Counted from the first letter of the stretch, positions 24,039 to 33,253 are shown. The stretch: 41,580 bases of DNA from Pseudochryseolinea flava (GCF_003286915.1 NZ_QMFY01000027.1:1-41580), one strand, 5' to 3'. The notes: generated by a model not told the origin, from the letters alone. Numbers and translations are program-made.

Positions 24039-27000
24039 TTATCGTTTAGCTTTCGCTTCAACACCGATCAGCTTCTTAATCTCGTCTATTTCCGCGCGAA
24101 GATCTTTTTCGAGCGTTACGTTTTGTGCTTTCAAGTCTGCGTTTTCTTTTTCAAGGCGTTCCACTTTTTCAATCAACTCTTGAATCGCTTTGATGGAAAC
24201 AATTTGTGCATCATAAGAGTCTACTTGTAAGACTTCAACCGGATCACCCTCGATATACTGACCGCTTCCAGTTACGGCATGCGGAAATACTTTTTGGTAC
24301 TCTTGTGCGATGTAGCTATAGTAAAAACGATTCTCGATACTCGGGTGCTTTTGTTTCCAATAGTCTGTGTATTGAAACATTACGGGTCTGAGTTGTTTAA
24401 TTGTTTCTATACCGTGCGGCACGGTGCTGATATTGGTCTTGATTCTTTGATCCGAGTTCGTGGCCCAATCGCCACCTGTAGTTTTTGATGCTTGTCCTTC
24501 AACTTCCAGCCTGTTTGTCGCTGCAGGGCGCCCTATTCCAACAAGTCCATCATCGCCAATCCGCATGCGCTCCACCAATGCCGCTGCTGCATACGAACTT
24601 CCTGTTTTGGTATAGAAGATCATGTCACCTCTAAACTGGGCGGAGTTCGCTGAACGTACCTCGATACGCGCGATCGCTGAATTTCCCGGCGAAGAGTTTG
24701 ATATAAAATCCATTCGTCCTACAGGCTGACCTATTGTACCTTGACCACCTTGAATTTCAATAGAACCGAAACCACTGTTGGTTAACGCTCCTGCAGACAC
24801 GGTCAGATAACGATTCGCGCCGGTTTCAATTCCTGGATTCGAAACACCGATACCAACATCTGCACCATTCCCAAGAACGACTGTATTGCTTGCACTTACC
24901 GTCGCATCATGTCCGATCGCTGTTGCGTTTGTCAAGCCAGCAGTAGATACATCGGCTCCGTGGCCAATTAAAGTAAGACGGCCACCTGTCGTATTCGTCG
25001 CCCCGCTCATTCTTCCTACCATCACGCTCTCTTCGCCTGTGGTCGTGAGTTGTCCTGCGCGCTCACCTACAAATGTGTTGAAATCGCCTGTTGTATTTTC
25101 TCCGGCTTTGTTTCCCAACATTGTTCCCGATGTCATGGCAGTAGCAAACTTGCCCGCGTTGAATCCAACGAAAGTATTGAGCGATCCCGTGAGCATACTA
25201 AAACCAGCATCAGCGCCGATAAAGGCATTATAGCCTCCTGTCGTGTTCGCCGTACCTGCACCTCTACCGACAAACAAATTGTATGTACCGCTGGTGTTCG
25301 CCCTTCCTGTTTCAAAACCCAAAAACGTATTGTGATTCGCCGTGATGTTAAGTCCGGTGTTATTGCCTAAGAAAGTATTGCTATTACCCGTGTTGTTGAA
25401 TACACGAATGCCGTTGACAAAAATGCTTGACCCTGTGCTGAAATTCAGATCGCCATTGATGTCTAGTTTTTTTGTTGGTGTTGTTGTTCCGATACCGACA
25501 TTGGTTCCATCGTCAAAAACCTGTGACGCTACTTGAGCACTACCATTGCCTTTTGGAATCACGTTAAGCGTTGTGAGCGCTGAGCCGCTAATGGTTGCTG
25601 GTACCCAAGCTGTACCATTGTACTGCATCACCTGGCTTGCCGTGGCTCCCATGCTGCTCAGATCTGCGGCCGCGATCGATCCATCCGCGATCACACCACC
25701 AACGCCACCGGACACTGCCCCATTGGCAAGATCTGCGCTTGTAATAGACGCATCAGCAATATCACCACCGACACCGCCGGATACTGCGCCTGCGTTCAAG
25801 GTTAGTGCACCAGCTGCCGTGAGCGATGCATCTGAAGACATTGGCACATTGCGAAATTGACCTGATCCATCATTCACCAAAATTTGACCGCCCGCAGTAG
25901 TTCCAATCGTCACATCGGAAAGATCATCGAGATCACCTACCGCTGCAGGAAGTGCAACGTTCGATGCCGCAGTAATTCTTCCTTGTGCATCAACAGTAAA
26001 TTGAGCCACGTTCGAAGCGTTTCCATAAGTGCCCGCAGCAACTGCAGTGTTAGCAAGTGCAATCGTACCGGTAGTGGTGATCGGTCCACCAGTAAGTCCT
26101 GTTCCAGTGGCTACGCTCGTAACACCCGCCGCGCCAGTCGTGCTAATAGTAAGTACATTGGAAGCATTGGTGATTGACACGTTTGTTCCTTCGCGAATGG
26201 TAACACCTGTACCGCTCGATATATTCAATGGGAAGCTCTCGCCGGTTGCAGCTGATCCTGTTCCTGATGTTGAGAGATTTTGAATTTCATTGGTCGCGCT
26301 TGCATCTGGAAATGTATTGCTCGACGCTGCGGTAATTCTTCCTTGTGCATCCACGGTGACTTGCGCTGCTGTTGTTGCGCTTCCGTACGTTCCGGCAGCC
26401 ACCGCTGTGTTGGCAAGGCTAATGGTTCCTGATGTTGTAATCGGTCCACCCGTCAATCCTGTTCCCGTTGACACCTGCACAACGGACCCGCCGCCGGTCA
26501 TTGTCCCGACCTCCCACTTCTTTGTAGTGTTGTTCCACTTCAATATTTGTCCATCGACTGTTCCTTGTACGAGTCCGACGGTTAGTGGGCTTGCAGCGGT
26601 GCCGGATCCGGTAAGTTCGAGACCGCCACGGGTATTGATTTGCGTCACCTCGTTGCCGACAATAGGATCAACAGACGGAGCAGATATCGTAAAATTGGGA
26701 AAACTGCCGGCAATCGTAATATTCTGCCCAGCAGTTAAGTTAACATTACTGCCACCACCCGATGTTGCTCCGGCTTCGACCCACGAAGAGCCATTGTGAT
26801 AGTACAACTTGTTATCGCTTTTGTCAAAAACCAACATCCCAGCTTCAGCTCCAGGCGAAGCAATGGAATTACGACTGGCCACAACGGGAATGATCAAACC
26901 CTGGTTGCTGTTCACTGCTTTCAAATAGAGAACAGCATTCGCTTTGGTTTGGGTATCGCCGATCGATACCGTCTGTTGCGCATACGCATGCGTTCCAACC

Positions 27001-27065
27001 ATCATCATGATTAGAACGAGCAAAGGGATTATGCTAAGCCCGAAGGTGTTTTGAGGGGTTCTCAT
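24039..27065 (-). CDS. Tail-fibre-like surface protein with S74 intramolecular chaperone domain
   Basis: The 1008-residue protein has a signal peptide (residues 1-30, ending THAYAQ). Two near-identical blocks of about 48 residues (TGTGLTGGPIT... VDAQGRITAAS) start at about 200 and 320. From about 555 to 690 there are six or seven short repeats of the type NTFLGxxxG/NAFIGADAG, like YadA-head or tail-fibre repeats. The C-terminal region has the S74 signature: SDQRIKTNI (871-879), ETIKQLRPVMFQYTDYW, YYSYIAQEYQKVFP, and a coiled coil (955-1000). In phage fibres this domain trimerises the fibre and may self-cleave. With a T9SS cargo and PorP/SprF in the same operon it is probably a trimeric cell-surface fibre. 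Confidence 0.85.
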   Translation of the reverse strand: MRTPQNTFGLSIIPLLVLIMMMVGTHAYAQQTVSIGDTQTKANAVLYLKAVNSNQGLIIPVVASRNSIASPGAEAGMLVFDKSDNKLYYHNGSSWVEAGATSGGGSNVNLTAGQNITIAGSFPNFTISAPSVDPIVGNEVTQINTRGGLELTGSGTAASPLTVGLVQGTVDGQILKWNNTTKKWEVGTMTGGGSVVQVSTGTGLTGGPITTSGTISLANTAVAAGTYGSATTAAQVTVDAQGRITAASSNTFPDASATNEIQNLSTSGTGSAATGESFPLNISSGTGVTIREGTNVSITNASNVLTISTTGAAGVTSVATGTGLTGGPITTTGTIALANTAVAAGTYGNASNVAQFTVDAQGRITAASNVALPAAVGDLDDLSDVTIGTTAGGQILVNDGSGQFRNVPMSSDASLTAAGALTLNAGAVSGGVGGDIADASITSADLANGAVSGGVGGVIADGSIAAADLSSMGATASQVMQYNGTAWVPATISGSALTTLNVIPKGNGSAQVASQVFDDGTNVGIGTTTPTKKLDINGDLNFSTGSSIFVNGIRVFNNTGNSNTFLGNNTGLNITANHNTFLGFETGRANTSGTYNLFVGRGAGTANTTGGYNAFIGADAGFSMLTGSLNTFVGFNAGKFATAMTSGTMLGNKAGENTTGDFNTFVGERAGQLTTTGEESVMVGRMSGATNTTGGRLTLIGHGADVSTAGLTNATAIGHDATVSASNTVVLGNGADVGIGVSNPGIETGANRYLTVSAGALTNSGFGSIEIQGGQGTIGQPVGRMDFISNSSPGNSAIARIEVRSANSAQFRGDMIFYTKTGSSYAAAALVERMRIGDDGLVGIGRPAATNRLEVEGQASKTTGGDWATNSDQRIKTNISTVPHGIETIKQLRPVMFQYTDYWKQKHPSIENRFYYSYIAQEYQKVFPHAVTGSGQYIEGDPVEVLQVDSYDAQIVSIKAIQELIEKVERLEKENADLKAQNVTLEKDLRAEIDEIKKLIGVEAKAKR

Positions 27066-27438
27066 GTGCCAACTCTAGTAAGTTTGATGTAATAAACAGA
27101 TCGAAAATAACGAAAAATTCAGGTTAAACCAGAATTCATGTGCAACCTTCATGGCTACACTTTCATGCGGGCTCCACAATCACTCATTTCCCATGCTTTT
27201 GTGATCAAAGTATCCTTCGAAGATGGCCACATCGCTGCATACCCGAAACCGTGATTTCCCGGATAATGATTTCATCAACGCGTTCCTGTATTTCCAATTT
27301 TTGGTTTAAACCTATCCCAAATAGAGAGCAAATTGAACTTTTATAGTTGTAGATACGCATTAATTAACGGCGATCGGCCATTCGATGAGTTGGCACAAAT
27401 TTTCCCCACATGTTCGTGTCGAATAACTCATACACCGC
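27066..27438. other. Divergent intergenic region without recognised features
   Basis: This 373-bp stretch separates the minus-strand fibre operon from a plus-strand small exported protein. I see no open frame worth calling, no clear -7/-33 pair and no strong hairpin. It must contain the promoters of both genes. Confidence 0.5.
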
Positions 27439-27867
27439 ATGAACCTCCTACAACGCACCGCATTTGTTGCCGCTTTCGGACTCGCTAGTGTTACCGCGAA
27501 AGCTCAAACGGAAATCAAATCACAAACTGATTATAAAAACGTACAAGCTTCGATCAATGCTGTGTCGAAAAAACTATATGACTATGCCCAGTTATATCCC
27601 GCATACTCTTTTACACCGCAGTACAACGAAGCAGGAAAGTTAATTGCCATGAGTGTAAATGGCGTATCAAATGAGATTGACGCGAATCGTATCGCTAATC
27701 ATCTCATGGAACTTGAAATGCTGGGCGAAGCAGTGAGAACGATGAACATCGCGCACTTGCCCACGGTAAAGGGAAATCCAGGAAAAGGAATGCTAAGTGA
27801 AACAGATGCAAAAAACTATACGCCCGCATTTAGTAAAGAGAACCAAACGGTAACATCGGCGCGATAA
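27439..27867 (+). CDS. Small exported protein of unknown function
   Basis: The 142-residue protein starts with a signal peptide (MNLLQRTAFVAAFGLASVTAKAQ). The mature sequence is helical and polar with no cysteine (KNVQASINAVSKKLYDYAQLYPAYSFTPQYNEAGKL...). I recognise no domain. It is a single gene, followed by a good terminator, and divergent from the fibre operon. The coding signature (signal peptide, good codon pattern, terminator) makes it a real gene; the function is unknown. Confidence 0.72.
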   Translation: MNLLQRTAFVAAFGLASVTAKAQTEIKSQTDYKNVQASINAVSKKLYDYAQLYPAYSFTPQYNEAGKLIAMSVNGVSNEIDANRIANHLMELEMLGEAVRTMNIAHLPTVKGNPGKGMLSETDAKNYTPAFSKENQTVTSAR

Positions 27868-27897
27868 AGAAATAAAATCAGTGGCTTAATCTAAACG

Positions 27898-27927
27898 GCA
27901 CGCTAGTAGATAGTGTGCTTTTTTTTT
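27898..27927 (+). terminator. Terminator of the small exported protein gene
   Basis: GCACGCTA (27898-27905) pairs with TAGTGTGC (27911-27918), one G-U pair, 5-nt loop, followed by nine T. It lies 30 bases after the stop at 27867. Confidence 0.85.
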
Positions 27928-27972
27928 GCGTAAGCGTGGGGGAGCTTGTTTTCGGTTTCCAGTCAACCGGTT

Positions 27973-28150
27973 AGCCAGTGCGCGAACACTTAATTCGTTA
28001 CGCTTAGCCAGTGCATTTACTTGAACACTTGAACACCTGAACACTCGAACATTTAATTCGTTTCCGGTGAGCCAGTGCATTTACTTGAACACCTAGTTCG
28101 TTTCAACTTAGTCAGTCCATTTTACTTGAACACTTGAACACTTAATAACG
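27973..28150. repeat. Composite intergenic repeat with octamer array
   Basis: Four imperfect units begin with AGCCAGTG or AGTCAGTC at 27973, 28006, 28070 and 28110 and mostly continue with ACTTGAAC and end with TTAATTCGTT-like sequence. The second unit contains four consecutive 8-base copies (ACTTGAAC, ACTTGAAC, ACCTGAAC, ACTCGAAC). Unit spacing is irregular (33, 64 and 40 bases) because the number of octamers varies. The region lies between two genes that converge on it and has no coding value. Confidence 0.7.
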
Positions 28151-28151
28151 C

Positions 28152-29894
28152 TCAAAAACTATAGGAATATCCCACCGTTGCCGTAATCGACTGTGCATTG
28201 CTGCGCGTCTTCAAATCACGTTGTTGCCAAACGGTGTTGGCCATCAGCATGTGTTTCTTCGCTACGGCATAACCCGCATTCCAGCGAACATTGACAACCT
28301 TACCTTGCCTTTCAGACGCCTGATAACTCACATTATACGAACATGATAGACCTGTTGTCAATTTCTTTTGAAAGATCCTTGCCTTCGCTCCTGCGGTTGG
28401 CCCTACAATGATAAACTCTTCACCACCTACTAAATTATAGGTTGCGTTAATCGAGGCATGAACACTCACAGCCTGCGGTACGAACAACAAAGTATATTGT
28501 GTGCTGAAATTATAGAATTGCGATAACGCGCCGGGCCTGATCACATCACCTTGTTTATCGGCAGCCTCTTGATAACTTAAATTTGTATTTAAGCTGTGGC
28601 GACGATTTTCGTTCTTGCCGAAAGAATACAGTGTGGTAAGCGCAAGGTTTTGTGACAACTGTGTAAAGTCTAGTGTATCCAAGTTATCGTATGGTGTCTG
28701 TCCGTTGATGTAGTCAAACTGTGATCGGATGTTCATGTATGTTTGAAATCCGGAATAAGAAAGTGCCGCATTAAAATTCTCATTCGGCGTATAATTGATG
28801 TTGGCAGAGCTTACCAATCGCTTTGACGATTGCTCTTTGTCGTTATTTAGATCATCACGTTGAATTCCCCAGCTTAACGCGATCGTGATTTTATCTTGCA
28901 GAAATGGACGCGCATAATTCACAGTGATGTTTTCATAGTCATTGTTGAAATAGTAGGCACCGAGGGTCCTATACTCCGGATCGATACGCTCATAGCCGAG
29001 ACCGATTGTATTTTTAAATAACTGATAATTCAGATTAACTTTGTAAGCTTTGTAAGCGTGCGTCGATGTACGGTTAACAAAAACGTCGTCAAGCCAAGAG
29101 TCGCTTTCTCTATTTGATCGAATGTCGCGGGTGAGCAAGCTTAATCCAAATTCACCCGAAAGCATCAAGTTGTCGATTAATTTAACTCCGCCTTCCCATC
29201 CGAAAGCAACGTTATGCTGTGGAAAGATATTTAAGCTATCGGGATGAAACTTCAATGAATTCGGATCATCTTTCGCGGTAAAGAAATTCATACCGGCGTA
29301 GTAGCCACTTTGATCGTAACGAACCTTTGCGCCATAGCCCATCCGTTGATAAGCAGCAGGCACAAGTGTCCTGGCAGAATCGAATTCACTGGCTCGCTGT
29401 AGTCTTCCGTACATGGCGCTAAACTTCCAAGGCCCCTTCGGCGCAACGTCTACACCAACACCTCTGAACATGTGGCCATTCAATGTGTAAGGAGAAAAAC
29501 TCATGGCAACATCGCCAATGTGTCCCGTAATAGACTTGTACATGGGATGAACACTCAAGCGATTGGGTAATGTCGGGTAACCATAATCGGCACCCAAATT
29601 TGTTAAGCTGAAAGAGAATGGAAGATTGATCTGGTTAAACAGATTGAAATTTACATTGCCATTCAGAAAATAAGTAAACGGTTGTCGACCTTGTCCATCG
29701 TTACCATCATAAAAAATTGTGTTGGCAGAAATACCGCCACCCATGCGAAACGGTTTCTCTGTAAAGTTCTTTTTTACGTTGTTCAAATCAACTTGCTGAC
29801 CATACGCCGCAGATGCGATCACCTGTAGCAACAGCAACGTGCTTATGACGTCCATCCAGCTTCCGCGTGTTAAAAATCGTAGAGTTTTTTTCAT
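28152..29894 (-). CDS. Outer-membrane beta-barrel protein
   Basis: The 580-residue protein has an N-terminal export signal (about residues 1-33, MKKTLRFLTRGSWMDV then a hydrophobic core ending AAYGQ). The rest is a long alternation of aromatic-rich strands (FTYFLNGNVNFNLFNQINLPFSFSL, LMLSGEFGLSLLT, FKNTIGLGYERIDP, SYNVSYQASERQGK) and ends in a beta-strand with terminal aromatic residue (GYSYSF), the usual end of an outer-membrane barrel. I recognise no named family. Its ATG shares one base with the stop of the PKD lipoprotein gene, so the two are translationally coupled and likely form one complex. Confidence 0.8.
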   Translation of the reverse strand: MKKTLRFLTRGSWMDVISTLLLLQVIASAAYGQQVDLNNVKKNFTEKPFRMGGGISANTIFYDGNDGQGRQPFTYFLNGNVNFNLFNQINLPFSFSLTNLGADYGYPTLPNRLSVHPMYKSITGHIGDVAMSFSPYTLNGHMFRGVGVDVAPKGPWKFSAMYGRLQRASEFDSARTLVPAAYQRMGYGAKVRYDQSGYYAGMNFFTAKDDPNSLKFHPDSLNIFPQHNVAFGWEGGVKLIDNLMLSGEFGLSLLTRDIRSNRESDSWLDDVFVNRTSTHAYKAYKVNLNYQLFKNTIGLGYERIDPEYRTLGAYYFNNDYENITVNYARPFLQDKITIALSWGIQRDDLNNDKEQSSKRLVSSANINYTPNENFNAALSYSGFQTYMNIRSQFDYINGQTPYDNLDTLDFTQLSQNLALTTLYSFGKNENRRHSLNTNLSYQEAADKQGDVIRPGALSQFYNFSTQYTLLFVPQAVSVHASINATYNLVGGEEFIIVGPTAGAKARIFQKKLTTGLSCSYNVSYQASERQGKVVNVRWNAGYAVAKKHMLMANTVWQQRDLKTRSNAQSITATVGYSYSF

Positions 29895-31249
29895 CAGGGA
29901 AGTTTTTGAATTTTAACGTCAGCTATGATGTACGACTGCGTACCCTCGTTTACGAAGTTCTTAATTTTAATCGCGCCCTTACGACCATCGTTAGTTTGGA
30001 AGAGAACAACTCGGGGTGTTGACGACATTGAAAAAAACTTTGTACCCGTGTCGTTTTGCTTGATCGCTAATGATTTTATCGGTGTATCGTTCTTCATCGC
30101 ATCGAAGTTACTCACCGTAAAATTCAGCGTAGTACTTTCTTGCGTATTGACAAAATATGTATGGCTCGCTTGGGGAATTTCCGGAAGCGTAAACTTCGTT
30201 GTTGAGTCTGGTGAAATAAAGCGGCAATAATTGAATGACGAGTTGATACCGAAAAACACGAGATCGATTGTAGTACCGTTGTCACCGTTCACATCCGCCT
30301 TCTTAAGAATTGCTTTTAACGAGGGAGAGAAAAAGCTTCCGAGCGTTTCATGAGCACTACTCACGCCGAATTTTACATCGTTGTAGACAAACAAATTTGT
30401 ATTCGGCTTAATAACAATTTGCTGTTGAACCGACTTCGTTTCTTTTCCATTCGACGCCGTGAGTGTAACAGTATAAGTACCAGCGGCCGCGAACTGGAGG
30501 GTTGTGTGTTCAGCATTTTTATTACCGATTGTGCCTCCCGACGATTGCCATTGATACGTGATACCACTGATGGTTTGATTCTGAAGATTACCTGATACTG
30601 GCGCTTCATAATCTTCATCTAGTAACGTCGGGACAAATTGAAACGCTGGCGCAAGTGCTGGCTTCACTTCTATTGTACGTGTATCGGTAGTGAAAGCGCC
30701 ATCACCATCGGAAACGCGGAGTATAATCTCGTATGTGCCCGGCGTATTATAGACGACCTCCGGAGGATTTGCAGCCGACGAAGTAGCTGGTGTGCCGCCC
30801 TCGAAGATCCATTCGTAAACGGGGGCCACTTCGTTGTTTGTAATCACCACCGTGGCAGGAGCAAAATCGTTCACAAGAATTTCTGTAGCGAAATCTAATG
30901 TTGCTTCCGCATCCAATACGATTTGAATTTCTTTAACCGAACGTTGCGTATCATTCCACGCTTCAAGCTTAATGGTGTAAGTGCCCGGAGACGAATACGA
31001 AATTTCACCGGGCTGTTTTTTATTCGACGATGAAGGTGTTGCGCCCTCGAAAGTCCAGGTGTAAAAGTCGGCCCCGCTGGTCTTATTATCAATCGCAATT
31101 TTCGCAGGAATAATCGCACGCTCATTGGCAATTCTATAGGTAAAATCCGTGGTTACTGGAATTTCTTCCTCTTTAAAACATGCCATGAAAACCAAGGGCA
31201 ACAGAAGTATGATAAGCGGTGTTACCGTTTTACGCAGTACGTGTGCCAT
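29894..31249 (-). CDS. PKD-domain surface lipoprotein
   Basis: I start at the ATG at 31249 (451 residues) because it puts a lipoprotein signal at the N-terminus with the lipidated Cys24 in LVFMAC. Upstream in-frame starts would add 28 residues before the signal. Three PKD-like immunoglobulin folds follow: FYTWTFEGATP to GTYTIKLEAWN, VYEWIFEGGTP to GTYEIILRVSD, and ITYQWQSSGGT to GTYTVTLTASN. After residue 300 there is a non-PKD C-terminal domain. PKD domains mediate protein or carbohydrate contact at the surface. The downstream barrel gene begins at its stop, so this may be the exposed partner of that protein. Confidence 0.85.
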   Translation of the reverse strand: MAHVLRKTVTPLIILLLPLVFMACFKEEEIPVTTDFTYRIANERAIIPAKIAIDNKTSGADFYTWTFEGATPSSSNKKQPGEISYSSPGTYTIKLEAWNDTQRSVKEIQIVLDAEATLDFATEILVNDFAPATVVITNNEVAPVYEWIFEGGTPATSSAANPPEVVYNTPGTYEIILRVSDGDGAFTTDTRTIEVKPALAPAFQFVPTLLDEDYEAPVSGNLQNQTISGITYQWQSSGGTIGNKNAEHTTLQFAAAGTYTVTLTASNGKETKSVQQQIVIKPNTNLFVYNDVKFGVSSAHETLGSFFSPSLKAILKKADVNGDNGTTIDLVFFGINSSFNYCRFISPDSTTKFTLPEIPQASHTYFVNTQESTTLNFTVSNFDAMKNDTPIKSLAIKQNDTGTKFFSMSSTPRVVLFQTNDGRKGAIKIKNFVNEGTQSYIIADVKIQKLP

Positions 31250-31475
31250 AAGAAATCCAAGTTGGAAAGTAAAAATGACTGCTGCCATCTTCCGGCAAAA
31301 GGCAGCGTAACATAATGGTTGCGGTAACGTCATTTTCTGTAGGCAATTGGGGTTAACAAGGACAGGAAAATGTGCTCCAAATATCGCCCTTTTAGTGCGA
31401 TTTACAGACGCTTATGTAAGAAAACCGACGATAAAACAGTGTTCGACCCGCGCTATTGATTTACTGTGGTCTTTA

Positions 31476-31490
31476 CACTTTTTAAAAGTG
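31476..31490. promoter_or_regulatory. Palindrome upstream of the PKD lipoprotein operon
   Basis: CACTTTTTAAAAGTG is a perfect 7-bp inverted repeat around one base. It lies about 230 bases upstream of the lipoprotein start in the 338-bp gene-free stretch 31250-31587, which otherwise holds only the terminator of the oxygenase gene. It is a possible operator; no promoter could be assigned. Confidence 0.3.
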
Positions 31491-31532
31491 CGATCAGGAG
31501 ATTGATCAGAACGCAGCGCTATCGATTTAAAC

Positions 31533-31561
31533 AAAAAAGCCACGAACTCGCGTTCATGGCT
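31533..31561 (-). terminator. Terminator of the oxygenase gene
   Basis: On the minus strand AGCCA-x-GAAC pairs with GTTC-x-TGGCT (31552-31561 with 31538-31547, one mismatch), with a 4-nt loop and a following run of six T. It lies 26 bases past the stop at 31588. Confidence 0.85.
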
Positions 31562-31587
31562 ACACTCAATGTTATTATGCTGGTATG

Positions 31588-32406
31588 CTATTTTACGTTT
31601 TTATCGTAGATGTGCTTTGTCTTAACAACGCCCTTCTTAAATACCTTGCGCACCAAATTCCTTAAGGAGGAATCTATCCTCAAGATAAAATCCTTAAACT
31701 TCTCTTCAGGGCGTCCATAGAACGAAGTAACATGGAAATAATGCTCACGCTCTGCTGGGATCGATGAGAAGTAATAATTCGATACACAACATCTGTTGCC
31801 GTCAACTACCACTTTGCTTACGGAATGGAAAGACGATTTATTCGTAATCATCACCGCCAAACGATTGAACTTACTGAAGATTGTACGTTGAGGTTTATCG
31901 ACACCATTATCCCAAAGCTCAAGATTTCCACCAAATGACTCTTCCCAGTTCGGCGTAACATAGTAGAGCAAATTAAGAATCCGATAATGTTCACGCGCAT
32001 TGTCGTGTGAGTTGTCTAGGTGTGGATTCAAAAAATTCCCTTGCGACATCAAGCTAATCCCACCGGCATAGAGTCGATCATCTGGAATGGCTTCACGAAG
32101 ACCTGTAATTTCACTCACCAAGGCGATGAGCCGTGGATCTTGAAAAGCATAGACGGCTTCTTCCAACAACGGATTGTATTTATTCATCTGCGCCGCTACA
32201 TTCTTGTATTCCCGTAACGACTTCTTCTCCATCATTTCACTTTTATCAGGAAATGCTTCGTAGATTTTCTTGGCAGAGGCCTCATCAAGCAGATCATCAA
32301 CATAAAACGTATTGACACGACCCGGCTTTGCAAACTCTTTTGCAAGTTCCGCTTTCATCGGTTCCAAACGTGCTAAAATCTTATCGGCTATTTCCTTTCT
32401 TGTCAT
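31588..32406 (-). CDS. 2-oxoglutarate/Fe(II)-dependent oxygenase
   Basis: The 272-residue protein has the facial triad of prolyl-4-hydroxylase-like oxygenases: His129 and Asp131 in NPHLDNSHD, His194 in SSFHSVSKV, and Arg205 in GNRCCVSNYYF for 2-oxoglutarate. The strand ILNLLYYVTPNWEESFGGNLELWD is typical of the family. These enzymes couple 2-oxoglutarate decarboxylation to hydroxylation of proteins or small molecules. No signal peptide is present. A membrane fatty-acid-hydroxylase-type gene lies 121 bases upstream on the same strand, so an oxidative modification pathway is possible. The substrate is unknown. Confidence 0.87.
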   Translation of the reverse strand: MTRKEIADKILARLEPMKAELAKEFAKPGRVNTFYVDDLLDEASAKKIYEAFPDKSEMMEKKSLREYKNVAAQMNKYNPLLEEAVYAFQDPRLIALVSEITGLREAIPDDRLYAGGISLMSQGNFLNPHLDNSHDNAREHYRILNLLYYVTPNWEESFGGNLELWDNGVDKPQRTIFSKFNRLAVMITNKSSFHSVSKVVVDGNRCCVSNYYFSSIPAEREHYFHVTSFYGRPEEKFKDFILRIDSSLRNLVRKVFKKGVVKTKHIYDKNVK

Positions 32407-32527
32407 TGTCTATTCTTTTGTGCGAAATTACAGGATACGACGTTTTAAAGCAATTTGACACAGGAACTGAATCTTCGGTTGGAATAGCCGGTTGGTTTGG
32501 CGCGTATGCGGCGTGGAGAATGTTATT

Positions 32528-33253
32528 TCATGACTTACCGAAAGTACCAAATAACTTATCCCACAAACTGGTATAGAAACCAAAATTTGCCGTTACATCT
32601 TGGTGGTGACGATGATGAAATGTGGCTGTACCGATATAACGAAAGATTCGTTTTTGTCGCCATAATTCCGGCAACGGTTCAATTTCCAAGTGACCCAATA
32701 ATCCAAAGGCGACATTAACCGTGAGGTATATCATGATCGCGATCAGCGAAAAGGAATTCGTCATCAGCAACACCAGCCACAACGTTCCGAAGGCAAACGT
32801 TTCGACCGGATGCAGTACAAAAAGATCGATCGGCTTCGGATTCACGGATTGATGATGTAACCCATGTACAACCTCATATAAGAAAGACTTATGGATAAGG
32901 TAGTGAAACACGTACATCAACAAATCCATGGCAAAGAAAAGTATCATAAAATCCAGAAGAATGTACCACGACAATTGTGTGTCGATCGCAATATAACCTG
33001 TCTGACATAAGTAAAAGCCGAGGTACGTCACAACGGTATTGATTACGTTCGTTACACCGCATATAACCCAATCTTTTCGCGTCGGGCGTGTCCGCGGTTT
33101 TTGATGACTTTTCATGATCCACCCACCAATAACAAGCACACTAAGCGTAATGAGTAGATTCTCTACCAAGAAAAGAATCCATAGTTGAGTTGTTGAAAGT
33201 TGATCGAGATCGTGTAATACGTTTGGCATGGGAACGTAAAGATAGGATTCCAT
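32528..33253 (-). CDS. Fatty acid hydroxylase/sterol desaturase-family membrane enzyme, short form
   Basis: The 241-residue protein has the histidine clusters of the diiron hydroxylase family: HYLIH, HGLHH and FHHRHH, ending with DKLFGTFGK as in the longer relative at 6915-8165 (DKIFGTFQT). Hydrophobic helices at about 20-45, 60-85 and 88-112 place it in the inner membrane. Without the C-terminal extension of that relative, it is close to the ordinary family length (bacterial carotenoid or fatty acid hydroxylases). It lies between a small membrane protein and a 2OG oxygenase on the minus strand. The substrate cannot be deduced. Confidence 0.87.
   Translation of the reverse strand: MESYLYVPMPNVLHDLDQLSTTQLWILFLVENLLITLSVLVIGGWIMKSHQKPRTRPTRKDWVICGVTNVINTVVTYLGFYLCQTGYIAIDTQLSWYILLDFMILFFAMDLLMYVFHYLIHKSFLYEVVHGLHHQSVNPKPIDLFVLHPVETFAFGTLWLVLLMTNSFSLIAIMIYLTVNVAFGLLGHLEIEPLPELWRQKRIFRYIGTATFHHRHHQDVTANFGFYTSLWDKLFGTFGKS

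Noticed and set aside
26290-26799. 169-residue plus-strand frame opposite the fibre gene
   Set aside because: The repetitive low-complexity Val/Pro/Ala translation mirrors the antisense of the fibre repeats; no start signal or domain.
27973-28150. CRISPR array
   Set aside because: The repeats are degenerate and spacing is irregular with tandem octamers inside units; there are no unique spacers and no cas genes.
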